A stretch of DNA of 64,000 nucleotides from Zygaena filipendulae (taxonomy: Eukaryota > Arthropoda > Insecta > Lepidoptera > Zygaenidae): positions 10,137,001 to 10,201,000 of the forward strand of contig OU015671.1 of the NCBI GenBank assembly GCA_907165275.2, written 5' to 3'. The position numbers and the translations under genes were made by a program. Shown here in pieces: positions 55,221 to 64,000 of the stretch; position 1 is the first letter of the stretch; each line of letters opens with the position of its first letter. The notes under the pieces were generated by a model, which ran no database searches, was not told where the DNA came from, and worked only from the letters and a program-made list of their open reading frames with translations.

Positions 55221-55377
55221 TGTTGGTGATTATTTCTAAGGAAATAAAGCCATTGGAAAAGATTTTAAAGAAAATATATTAGAGCTTCAAAAGGAACGTC
55301 AACAATAGAATGTGTATAATTTAAAATTATCAAAACGTCAGTGTTCTCATTACAAAAGTAAACAAGGAGTTTTAACA
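55221..55377 (-). repeat. Copia 5' LTR
   Basis: 157 bp, same sequence as 50877-51033. A promoter must lie here in element orientation; a TATAAT-like stretch is present (55314-55319 on the plus strand) but I do not assign a start. Confidence 0.93.
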
Positions 55378-56044
55378 ATAATAATATTAAATAAAAATAA
55401 TAATAATAATAACAATAATATTAACAAGTTACCAGGATATGCTGAGAAAAAAATTAAAAAAAATATAAATATTAATAAAAATAAAATAATAATAAAATCC
55501 TATAACAAAATCAACGATTATTGCAACGATATTATTGCTACAAAAACTACACCACCAGCCAGCAGAAGGAAGGAATAAAATAATTAGAAAATTAAATGTA
55601 CAAGAATAACTACAAAGAAAAGATATGCACATAATAAATTTAGAATTATGAATATTTTTTCTTTTTTACAAATAGTATATGTGAAAAGCTCATCGTGTAC
55701 ACGCTTGTTTAGCATGAATAGTACATTAACGTAGTGATTATTTGCTCAGTGAGTACATTCACAGCTATGCGCAGATTGAACGAGTGACATTAGCATGAAC
55801 ATTAGCATTAGCACTACTCAGTAGATTTTAGTTTACTCTACACTGCCAAATGTCAATGTCAAACCGAAGAGTAGAAACTAACAATAACAAGTAGAACTTA
55901 AGAAGGTAGGAATAAAGAGTTTCAAACAAAGTAAAATTCCAAGTGTACCTGACATAAAAATTAATATAAGTTAAATGTGCGCAATGCAAAGGACTCGGCA
56001 AAGATTAAAAAACAGCTAAAGGCCGAAAAGAAGTAGGGTTAGCG
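55378..56044 (-). other. LINE spacer between ORF1 and the Copia insertion
   Basis: AT-rich, with (AAT)n-like sequence at 55378-55430 that gives a spurious poly-Asn frame on the plus strand. No further gene. With 50702-50876 it makes an unusually long spacer of about 840 bp between the two LINE frames. Confidence 0.55.
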
Positions 56045-56815
56045 TTATTTTTTAGCTAGAACGCCTCGTCTCTTGGAAACTACGCTTTTAGGCTTCAATA
56101 CTTCAGGCTTCATCAATTCAGGCTCACGCAGATTGTCACCATCCACATCCGATGGAGTCTGGGGGCTAACATCAGCTGCCTCCAAATCAGCCAACTCCAT
56201 AATGCGTCTCCGCTTGCCATCGGACCCCAAAGCGTATATGTTTCCATCCCTGGTCCAACACCGATTTACACCGAGGCGCCGCCTTGCAGACATAAACAAG
56301 CTATGCCGGGACTTAGTGAGGAACTCTGATACAGTTATACCTGATCCTTTGAGTTTCGTTTTGGCAAACCAAACCTGATCCCGGACACTTGTATTTTGAA
56401 ATTCAACAAGCAGTGGCCGCAACTTGTCAGGTGAACCCAGAGGAGTTCGTCCCATTCTTTGACTCCTGTTGATGTGATTTGAACTAAGGTGTGGCAGCTT
56501 TAGCTTAGCAATAGCATTTAAAGCTGCTTGAGTACAGTCAACACCATTCTCCTCAGCCACCCCATGAAGCAAGAGGATGTTCCGTCTGCCATGCATTTCA
56601 AGTCTTTCAAGCTCCTCCGAGAGAAGCTGAACCTGCTGTTGGAGGTTGTTTAGAGCAACTAAAATAAAAGCTTTAAAATTAGCAAACTCAGCAGTCAGTG
56701 CATCAAGGGTTGGTGTAGGCACAGGTGACTTCTGTGACAAATCCACCTCAAACTGAGCCATCCTGGACTGGAACAAAGCCGCCATCTCACCCATAGTTTG
56801 CTTGATAGTATCCAT
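56045..56815 (-). CDS. LINE ORF1 nucleic-acid-binding protein
   Basis: 256 residues; binds LINE RNA as the chaperone of the particle. A coiled coil at about 55-80 (LNNLQQQVQLLSEELERLEM) leads into an RRM-like core (GRRNILLLHGVAEENGVDCT, HINRSQRMGRTPLGSPDKLR, PLLVEFQNTSVRDQVWFAKT) and a C-terminal lobe (SEFLTKSRHSLFMSARRRLG). The tail is acidic then basic. This arrangement is that of ORF1 proteins in the L1/CR1-like type. No stop or frameshift. It lies on the ORF2 strand, upstream of it, and the Copia insertion separates them. Confidence 0.82.
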   Translation of the reverse strand: MDTIKQTMGEMAALFQSRMAQFEVDLSQKSPVPTPTLDALTAEFANFKAFILVALNNLQQQVQLLSEELERLEMHGRRNILLLHGVAEENGVDCTQAALNAIAKLKLPHLSSNHINRSQRMGRTPLGSPDKLRPLLVEFQNTSVRDQVWFAKTKLKGSGITVSEFLTKSRHSLFMSARRRLGVNRCWTRDGNIYALGSDGKRRRIMELADLEAADVSPQTPSDVDGDNLREPELMKPEVLKPKSVVSKRRGVLAKK

Positions 56816-57290
56816 TGTGAACAGTAGGTAATGTGCACTACAGGAACAAGAACTAAACTAGTTGTAACATTAACTTAGCTCATGGAATAAACACTGCTGG
56901 CAGGTAATGTAAGTCACTTGTTCATATTAACACACATTTGCTAGTTTATAAACAATTTGAACTATTTTAATCTTTAAAATAAACTTGACAATAAATTTTA
57001 ATGTTACTCCATTCACACCTACCCGCACATATGTGTGTTATTTTATAACATTGTAAGTATATAATATAAAGCATGTAAAAAGTGAACTTAATAAAGCTAG
57101 TAGAGTAGATTGTACAAAACTAATCAGAGGTAGGATAAAGTATTTGCTCGATCTATGTATGATCCGAATTCTTCGTGTAGAGCAAACAGATAGCGACCGT
57201 GTACGTGCGGGCGGGCGAGACGTAGCGTGGGCGGGCGGCATATTCTGAACGCGCTTCGTACGCAACTAAACGGAACCAGCTGTGAAAAAG

Positions 57291-57839
57291 CTTTTAAGGC
57301 AAACTTTATTCAGCAGAAAAATAAACGACTTTTCACTTTGTTTCGTTCTACACAAACTACTGAGTATCGAAGTATATAACGATACTTTTTTGTTTTTCAA
57401 GAATCTGAATACAAAAGAGAGTACATTCCGCTTGTACTTCATATTTCTTATAATGTAGACGATGGAAATTTATTCATCATCATTTTTTCCTTCATTAATT
57501 TATAATGGTTACCAGAATGGACTTGGTAACTTCGTAACTCGTTTGGAATAGGGCCTGAGGGGAGGGGGGACACTAATCTCTATTGTCAACATTCTTATGA
57601 TGTATATACCTCCTTACAAATTGCACGTTACATGTTTAGCTTAGTAATACCTACAGCCTACAGCTCATTCTAAATAAATCTGTCACCAAGAGGTTTTTTT
57701 TACGAGTATCATTATAAATAAATCAGAGAGCTATTATGTATTTAAGTCTCATCCAGGTGAATGTCGAGATTTCTTTAGGAACTATATGTCTTCTGGAATG
57801 ATGAATACCTATACCTACGTTATGTACATACACCTGCAA
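57291..57839. other. No gene recognised
   Basis: AT-rich; only short unsupported frames. Confidence 0.5.
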
Positions 57840-57972
57840 ACATGTCCCATCCCCATTCCAGGTCGGCAACGCACCTGCATGCCTTCTGGTGTTGCAGATG
57901 TCCATGGGCGGCGGTAATCACTTGCCATCAGGTGCACCACTTGCCCGTTTGCCCCCTATGACATAAAAAAAA
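57840..57972 (+). mobile_element. LINE/SINE 3' end of the GCCCGTTTGCCCCCTAT type
   Basis: GGTCGGCAACGCACCTGCAT, GTGTTGCAGATGTCCATGGG, CGGCGGTAATCACTTGCCAT and CTTGCCCGTTTGCCCCCTAT, ending in CATAAAAAAAAAA. A common lepidopteran retroelement tail; a 50-bp version of its end sits at 18778-18827. Confidence 0.75.
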
Positions 57973-58888
57973 AACATTCACATTTATTTTATCAATGAAA
58001 ACCCGCACTTGACCCAAAATTTAAAAATACCAAAATGTATGAATCCATGAAAAATTACTCAAGTTTCCGAAGTTCCATCCATATTCAGACATCGAAAAAC
58101 AGACTGTAGGTACCTATTATTTCAGAAAAAAGAGCAGTTAAAATTAACGTTGTACGAGTAGGTTGTATACTGTGATCGTAAAATAAATTGTCCCCGAACT
58201 ATCGAGTTCAATTAGTGTTGCCAGTTAAATTGATTTAACTGTCTTTTTTATGCCACGCTTTATTTTCATTGGCCACTCAGCCTCCGGCGCTCGTAAAAAC
58301 GCAGGAAGCATTACACTGCCAATAGATTGTTTTAATATTAATTAATTTGGGGATTAAAGTTCAAATATTTTACTGTTAAGAAAATGACCAGCTGTCGCGA
58401 GTGGAAGTGCGTTAGCATGGATATCTATAGTTAAAAAATGTTGACCCAAAACAGAAGCTACCATTATGCCGAGTTTTATCTAAATCCATTCAGTAGATTG
58501 GGCAATCTTAATAACACTCCCCAACACACTATTTGATCCCAAGCTGGTGCCGTGGAAACTAAAAAGAAATTTGGACCTTAGTATTCACTACATATTATTT
58601 AAAACACCTCAGGCTGGAATGTAGAACACCCACAGGGAATCGAACCCAGAACCTGTTGACTGGCGAAAAGGCACGATGACCTCTATGTTAACCCGGCTGT
58701 CATATTATATTGCATTTGGTAAAATGCTTTTGTTAGCTTGACCTTTATTTAAAATTCTATTACCTTGGTGTAATGGAATTTTTGGAAGAATTTAATAAAA
58801 CTTCTCTGCGTCAACAGCCATCAGATTTGCGATTTTTCATCCTAATACTAACTAATATAATAAAAGTAAATGTGAGTTTTATTGTTTA
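57973..58888. other. No gene; SINE-like B-box at 58633
   Basis: On the minus strand GGGTTCGATTCCCTGTGGG (58628-58646) looks like a tRNA-type B-box and T-arm. No matching acceptor stem or full cloverleaf can be drawn, so at most a tRNA-derived SINE remnant. Confidence 0.4.
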
Positions 58889-59096
58889 CTAGCTGTGCGC
58901 CGCTGTTTCACCCACGGTAATTTCGGAGTTCCCGCGGGAATTTCGGAATAAAAAGTACCCTATGACCTTCTCTGTACCCCAGAAAACGTGCATGCCAAAT
59001 TTCATCCAAATCCGTTCAGCCGTTTTTGCGCGATTGAGTAACAAACATCCAAACATCCACACTTTCACATTTATAATATTAGTAGTATAGTAGGAT
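58889..59096 (-). mobile_element. Lep1-type repeat
   Basis: CTAGCTGTGCGCCGCTGTTT to ATTTATAATATTAGTAGTAT and TAGGA; full length. Confidence 0.83.
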
Positions 59097-59181
59097 TATC
59101 TATCTGACGGACTAAATAGAATTTAGAAAAAAAAGTAGTCAAATAGCGTATTATAAAATGTCGACTTAGCTAAGAGGCTGA

Positions 59182-59418
59182 CCGCCGCACGCACAGTCGA
59201 CTTTAATGATTACTTAGTTAAATATAGATTTTTAAAACAAAACTGCCGTAATCAGACAAGTTTAATAAATTAATGTTAATTGGCATTTAACTAATAAAGT
59301 TACATCTCATTAAATGTCAATTTACATAAATTTACTGAACGTCTCTGATTGCGGCAGTTTTGATTTAAATATCTATACTTAACTAAGTAATCATTAAAGT
59401 CGACTCTGAGTGCGGCCG
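59182..59418. mobile_element. 237-bp palindromic MITE, copy 6 (TSD TGA)
   Basis: CCGCCGCACGCACAGTCGAC to GACTCTGAGTGCGGCCG, flanked by TGA at 59179-59181 and 59419-59421. Same length as three other copies. TGA shows that the middle base of the target is free. Confidence 0.87.
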
Positions 59419-59593
59419 TGAGTGACTTCGACTTGAGTGACATAAGCCACGGCCGACCGCGCATGTCGTCACAGGCAGGACGTAAACTGAGGTTTACGAC
59501 TCGTCAATTCATTAACTACATTACAGTTAGTAACTGCCGATGTTACAATACTTACTACTAATTGATCGTTTACTGTTTGCGATATATAAACCA

Positions 59594-59945
59594 CTAGCTA
59601 TTCCCCGCAGTTCTGCCCGCGTTAATTTAGGAGTTTCCGTGGAAATTCCGGTACAAAAAGTACCTTTTCTGTACCCTATGTTTTATTCTGTAGGACGCCC
59701 ACATGCTAGGTGGAGTGACGACCTACGCAGGATGGCTGGTGGTGGCTCGATGCGGGAGGCTGAGAGTCGTGCTAAGTGGCGGGGAATGGAGAGGCCTATG
59801 TCCAGCAGTGGACTACAATAGGCTGGTGATGATGATGATGATGTTTTTTTCTGCGTCTGGCAATGGGTATGCAATATGTCATGATCGGTTGAGTAGTCAA
59901 GACATGAAGCGGAACAAACAAAGAAATAAACTTACATTCGCTTAA
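59594..59945 (-). mobile_element. Lep1-type repeat split by an RTE tail
   Basis: CTAGCTATTCCCCGCAGTTC runs to TTTTATTCTGT (59691). The remaining half (CTGCGTCTGGCAATGGGTAT, TGATCGGTTGAGTAGTCAAG) resumes at about 59849 after the inserted piece. Confidence 0.78.
59692..59848 (+). mobile_element. 5'-truncated RTE-type LINE end
   Basis: Codes for GRPHARWSDDLRRMAGGG then an AESRAKWRGMERP block, the C-terminus of RTE-clade endonuclease-reverse transcriptases, ending TCCAGCAGTGGACTACAATA, GGCTGGTGATGATGATGATG. The (GATGAT)n tail is characteristic of RTE elements. Only about 50 codons remain. Confidence 0.8.
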
Positions 59946-60336
59946 GTATAGTAAAATAAATAGTAACGATAGCATACTAGCTGGACTGCGTGGAGTCATT
60001 TCTTTCATTCTAAATGGTAAATTACATCAAATTCTGAAATACGTGTTCTTTTCTTTGAATATATCTAACTTCAAAGCTGACGGTGTTTTCACACTTATTG
60101 TCAAGCCTAGCCCTAATCCTTCTCAGCTCCGTAGGGATTGAATTTCCTATAATCCATTCCTATAGATTTATCTAGAACACACCGGCACACCGGCACACAG
60201 GTGCACACAGGATACACCGGTATCCTGTGTTCTAGGTAAATCTGATTGGTCTTCTGCCTATTTTCCAAAGAGTGGGACTGGACAGGGATCGTAGATTTTG
60301 ACTAGTAAGTTTTTACACATCTCTTACATACATTAA
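59946..60336. other. No gene; CACCGG-rich hairpin at about 60163-60243
   Basis: AGATTTATCTAGAACACACC faces GTGTTCTAGGTAAATCT, with CACACCGGCACACCGG repeats and an ATACCGGTGTATCC-like pair between. No coding. Confidence 0.5.
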
Positions 60337-60755
60337 GGTCCGTATTCCAAAAGGTTACTCAAGTGATGAATCTAGTTTTAAAACTAATTTCAAGTAAAGC
60401 TTTAATTTTAGAACCTTACTTGAAACGAGATTCATTAATCAACAATCAGCTGAGTTATTTCCTTATTCTAGAACGACGCTTGAGTACTAATCTATTCTCA
60501 AGCAAAGATTTGATCTTTGTTTACCTACGTCTGTCATGTCAAGATCACTCAACCAATCAGAGTTCAAAATCTCTACTCAAGACTAGTTTCAAGTGATTAG
60601 AACCAATCAGAGTTCATAATCTCTATTAAAGACTAGTTTCAAATGTTTAGAACTTAAAACGCATTCTATAATAAGATGAACGCTTGAGTTATGATTTGAG
60701 CTTAAAACTAATCTCAAGAGAAACGTAATCTGAGTCACCTTCTGGAATACGGACC
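60337..60755. mobile_element. 419-bp MITE with TSD TAA
   Basis: Terminal repeats GGTCCGTATTCCAAAAGGTT and the inverse GGTCCGTATTCCAGAAGGTG, about 25 bp, flanked by TAA on both sides (60334-60336 and 60756-60758). The 3-bp TAA duplication fits PIF/Harbinger. Inside, a 49-bp unit with ACCAATCAGAGTTCA and AAGACTAGTTTCAA is duplicated in tandem (60553-60650). The 77-residue frame at 60363 is not a gene. Confidence 0.8.
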
Positions 60756-61221
60756 TAAATCTATCTATCCTTGCTCATACCTACTATGTAGGTATTTCTT
60801 CTTATTATTGTATTCGAATTACAAACATCCAATGATTTCCCCAAAAAGTCAACCATCAGTTTTTGAGTTGTATAATGTAATTTTGTAAAGAAATTTCAAA
60901 TTCCACCTTTTTAACTCTTGCTTTTGTTTTCATTAGAAATCACCGTGTGCGGTCGAGGATGATAAAAGTAATCTTAATTTCTAAAAAAAAAAAACACTTA
61001 TGGGAAATTTTATTGAAAAAATTACTAAATGTGAGTTAACATAGTTATATTCAGTGATATTTTAAAATATTAGGTACATTATGTAAATTGCGACTTTCTG
61101 GATAATGGGAGTCTATTTATACAGACCTCAAGACTCAGGCTTTGGATAGGAAAACTACCGGTTGCATTATAGCTATCCATTTTTGACCAATTAAATGCCC
61201 CATGACATCACACACGATTCA
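60756..61221. other. No gene recognised
   Basis: AT-rich stretch upstream of the promoter described next. Confidence 0.5.
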
Positions 61222-61345
61222 TGACGTCACTATTAACCACCAAAAGAGGGTGGAGCTTCAGTACGCATGCGCGTGCAAGCTCCGCCCCTCGCCCCCGCAG
61301 CCGCGACTTCCTATAAAAGCCACCGGCCCTTCTAGCGTCGCCAGT
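61222..61345 (+). promoter_or_regulatory. Core promoter with CRE, GC-rich boxes, TATA and initiator
   Basis: TGACGTCA at 61222-61229 (a full CRE), GCATGCGCGTGC at about 61265 (NRF-1-like), CTCCGCCCCTCGCCCCC at 61280-61296, TATAAAAG at 61312-61319 and CCAGTAG with A at 61343. The TATA begins 31 bases before that A, the normal distance to a transcription start. The block is strikingly GC-rich against AT-rich surroundings. Confidence 0.72.
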
Positions 61346-61410
61346 AGCCATCCAGACACTGCGGTGGGAGCTTGCCGCGTGTTCACAAAAAGTTTGCGAG
61401 TGACATCACG
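61343..61410 (+). other. Predicted non-coding first exon
   Basis: From the initiator A to the donor CACG|GTAAGT at 61411. About 68 bases without an ATG, so a 5' UTR exon. The coding exons were not found in the remaining 2.6 kb and are presumably to the right of the window. Confidence 0.6.
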
Positions 61411-61673
61411 GTAAGTGATTATTATTTTAAGTTCTTGATTTATAACGTTGAAACCTACATAAAAATCAAAATTTGCAAAAAAAATTGTTGAAAATACAAC
61501 ACAGAAATCATAATAAAAATATTGCATAGAAATGAAAATATAATACATGTTTACGTATTAAATAAAACATTTTGAGAATCTATTGCAAAATAGTAGTAGA
61601 GCTTCTTGGTAAAATAAAGCCTAATAAGAATCCTAAGGCTCATAACTACTATCTATTATACTTATATAACATA
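61411..61673 (+). other. Start of the presumed first intron
   Basis: AT-rich after GTAAGTGATT; no acceptor can be chosen with confidence. Confidence 0.45.
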
Positions 61674-61862
61674 CTAGCTGTGCCCTGCAGTTTCACCCGC
61701 AAGAGTTTCAGAATTCCCGTAGGAACTATTGTTTTCTAAAATAAAAGAAACCTAAGTTTCTCCTTATGACATCAGCTATCTGCCAGTGAAAGTCCCGTTA
61801 AAATCGGTCCAGCAGTTTCAGAGATTAGCCGGAACAAACAGACTCACAAAAAATTTTTTTAT
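61674..61862 (-). mobile_element. Helitron-like repeat in the presumed intron
   Basis: CTAGCTGTGCCCTGCAGTTT, AGTGAAAGTCCCGTTAAAAT, TCAGAGATTAGCCGGAACAA; the body differs from Lep1 and matches the type at 23813. Confidence 0.72.
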
Positions 61863-63639
61863 GTAAGTACCGTATATACTTCCATATTCATATGCATTTA
61901 GTAAAAAACTGTTAATTTGGAATTACAAACAGACACAAATCTTAATTAATATGTATAGATTAAGTAGGTACCTGCTCAAAACCGTGGAAAATGCGCGGTA
62001 TAACGTTTCAAATAACTATAACGTATAAATAAAGTCACCCAGCACAATTTCGTATTCTAACGTTGATAATTGAAAATTATACTGTTGGAAATGGGTAAGT
62101 ACATAAGAAATAACTGCGCTACGAGCTACAAGCACAGTACGAAATGAGATCCGCCCTACGCGGCTGCTACGGGTGTGCTACGACTGCTACGAGCACTCGT
62201 AGCTCAGCCGTTATCAGTTGTTAAGCCGTGAAATATAACTTGTTGCGCACCTCACATTAAATTTGAATGTTTATAACTACCTGTTAATTTGTGAAGATAT
62301 TTGGGCGTCGATCACTTAAGCTGTAAACGGCTGAACAGTTTTGGATGAAAGACAATAAGAATGCGTGCAGCATTTGGATAGTAAAAGTATCTTATAGATT
62401 GAGACGAAGGATATCTTTTTGTCCTGGGATTCCCGAGGGAATCTCGAAACACACGTATGTGAAGATAATAATTAATTAAACTGTCTACACTTTCATTTGC
62501 CTTTAAGCAGTACGTTAGTGAAATCAACGCATATATACTTGCAATTTTATATCTATACATACATAACCATTTTTTAAACATTGTGAAAGTAACCTTAGAC
62601 AAAATAGTATTAGGTGCGTTTTCCCTGGTCACAAAATAATAATTTCAGGCTTGTACCGATACAATTATTCAGTGTTAAATACAAAAAAAAAATACTTCAA
62701 TATACCTAATTTTCTGGTTTTAGTCAAAAAATTATACATAACAAGTCAAAAGTTCCAGTGGACTGCAATATTTTTTTTACTTAGCTCTCGAACGATCTGT
62801 ATAAAACTTTGAAAGCATTTTCCTTTTCGCCATGAATTTCTCAAATCATTAATTAGATAACTTGACCAAACCCACCATTATCACTACATCTTTACATAAT
62901 ATAAAATAAAGTCGCTTCCGCTGTCTGTTCGCAATAAACTCAAAAACTACTAAACGGATTTTTATGTGGTTTGAATCAGTAGATAGAGTGATTCATAAGG
63001 AAGGTTTAAATATAATATAATTTTTTAAATTATTGTGTAAATTAGTTGAAATAAAACGATAATAGGGTACTTTCATGAATTTTTTTTTCCAGTTTATTTT
63101 AAAGATATATGGCCTACTTAAACAAAGCAAGAAAAAGAAAAAAATATATGCATAAATTAATTAAATAGAGCGTTTCAAAGTTCCTACTTTTGACTTTACA
63201 GCCGAAACGCGGAATGACGTCACTAGTTCAAAATTACGCCTTATTAATCTGTTATAGAAATGTCACTGTCGTATTGACAGGGTCATGTGACACTGACAGA
63301 CAGATAACTTGAATATCCAAAAGCGAAATTAAGGTTGAACTATATCGAGTTACTTCCAAAAGTTCCAGTAAAGATTGGAAATACATTTTACCGATGCATT
63401 TTAAAGTAAAACACTTCAGAAAATGGAAAATATGCGTTGAATGTATGCACTTAGTTTCTTTTGCCTTCTGTGAAAGAGGTAAATGTTCCTTAAAGAAATA
63501 AAAGTGACGTAATGTGTTAAGCGTGGCTGTGATTGGTGTTTCGTTGCAACGTTCCGTTTCACAAAATTAAAAATTGAATATTTTGGAAACTATTGAAATT
63601 TTTTTTGTAAATCTTTCACAATAATGCTTTCCAAAGGCT
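61863..63639. other. No gene recognised
   Basis: A GCTACGAGC/CTACGACTGCTACG-rich patch at 62115-62210 resembles 14240-14290. An eroded Lep1 lies at about 62300-62470 (minus-strand frame there is repeat). A lone TGACGTCA is at 63212-63219. Confidence 0.5.
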
Positions 63640-63806
63640 CTATTTTTGAAATATTGACACAATTTCATATAATAAATTTCATGCAAGTACCCTATTGTTG
63701 GAAATGTCGGGAACTAACCTGCAGAGAAGGACTTAGGGTACTTTTGTCTGGGAATCTACGCGTTACCTTTAAAATTAACGCGGGTGAAGCCGCGGGGAAC
63801 AGCTAG
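63640..63806 (+). mobile_element. Lep1-type repeat, partial
   Basis: CTGCAGAGAAGGACTTAGGG, TTAACGCGGGTGAAGCCGCG, CTAG at 63803-63806. The 5' part is not recognisable, so the left border is approximate. Confidence 0.65.
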
Positions 63807-64000
63807 TAATATAATATAGGACTTTTATAAATGTTGGCAGTTGTTATTTATTACTTCCCCGGCCTTGAGTGAGAGCTGTTGCGGCGTTCATAAATTGAGC
63901 ATAATATTTTCGTTGACGAACTATACATAGGAAATGGTCCGACTGGTGTAATGTCGTGAGATAAACGTTGATTTTGGCTTTTCCTCTTAGCACTACCTAT
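63807..64000. other. Window end, nothing recognised
   Basis: No frame or repeat end that can be supported. Confidence 0.5.

Larger units (their letters stand above)
50877..55377 (-). mobile_element. Copia-type LTR retrotransposon, nearly intact
   Basis: 4501 bp with 157-bp LTRs at both ends that I read as identical. The primer site is at 55204-55217 and a G7 purine tract adjoins the 3' LTR (C7 at 51034-51040 on the plus strand). Gag-pol is in one long frame broken twice. Flanking 5-mers are ATACT and ATAAT, a possible duplication with one mismatch in an AT-rich spot. It sits between ORF1 and ORF2 of the LINE on the same strand. Confidence 0.9.
47418..57290 (-). mobile_element. CR1/jockey-group LINE, near full length, interrupted by a Copia element
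   Basis: Read on the minus strand: a GC-rich likely 5' UTR (about 57290-56816), ORF1 (56815-56045), an AT-rich spacer split by the Copia insertion (50877-55377), ORF2 (50701-47743, frameshifted) and a 3' UTR. The 3' UTR ends with the hairpin block CTGGAAGAGATCGCT..AGTGATAAGGCCGCC, TTCAATAAAGTG and a TTCATTCATTCA tail at about 47418. The 5' border is a guess from where GC-rich sequence stops. Without the Copia it is about 5.4 kb. Confidence 0.82.

Noticed and set aside
55312..55578. Plus-strand frame with poly-asparagine
   Set aside because: Produced by the (AAT)n spacer of the LINE and the Copia LTR edge; no domain, opposite strand to both elements.
58628..58700. Possible tRNA gene on the minus strand (GGTTCGATTCC B-box)
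   Set aside because: No acceptor stem, anticodon arm or A-box can be fitted; at most a SINE remnant.

Overview
The window reads as nuclear DNA of a moth or butterfly (Lepidoptera). It is AT-rich and gene-poor. It is packed with the Lepidoptera-typical Helitron-like short repeat (Lep1 type, TC-start, CTAG-end, with a CCGCGGTTTCACCCGCG-like end), palindromic and terminal-inverted-repeat MITEs, LINE 3' ends with AATAAA/TTATTATT tails, and one Copia element. The protein-coding genes have spliceosomal introns and insect-type products.

Layout. 1-13.5 kb is repeats only and is probably the first intron of a receptor gene. 13560-13863 (minus) is the first coding exon of a neuromedin-U/pyrokinin/PBAN/CAPA-type G-protein-coupled receptor, cut at a clear GTAAGT donor; the rest of the gene lies to the left, outside the window. 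14-28.5 kb is intergenic and repeat-rich. 28578-31034 (plus) is a long uninterrupted reading frame for the Kelch half of host cell factor (HCF), ending without the family's C-terminal Fn3 domains. 31-36.4 kb is its 3' side plus repeats. 36470-38594 is a 2.1-kb pogo/Tigger-like DNA transposon with matching terminal inverted repeats and a two-exon gene for a truncated transposase. 39963-43313 (minus) is a three-coding-exon cytochrome b5 gene that can only be found by joining exons. 47.4-57.3 kb is a CR1/jockey-group LINE (ORF1 at 56815-56045, ORF2 at 50701-47743, minus) split by a very young Copia retrotransposon (50877-55377) whose two 157-bp LTRs are identical. 57.3-64 kb returns to repeats, with a strong candidate core promoter and non-coding first exon at 61222-61410 (plus) for a gene that would continue to the right.

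How the parts relate. The host genes (receptor, HCF, cytochrome b5) are unrelated in role and sit in different orientations; nothing suggests an operon-like unit. The mobile elements do show history. Lep1 copies carry other Lep1 copies, LINE tails and an RTE tail inside them, the Copia sits inside the LINE, and a Lep1 copy sits inside the transposase intron. Six related palindromes of one MITE family are flanked, where complete, by 3-bp TNA duplications. A second MITE family spreads pairs of perfect TGACGTCA (CRE) palindromes. I see no CRISPR, rRNA or convincing tRNA gene.
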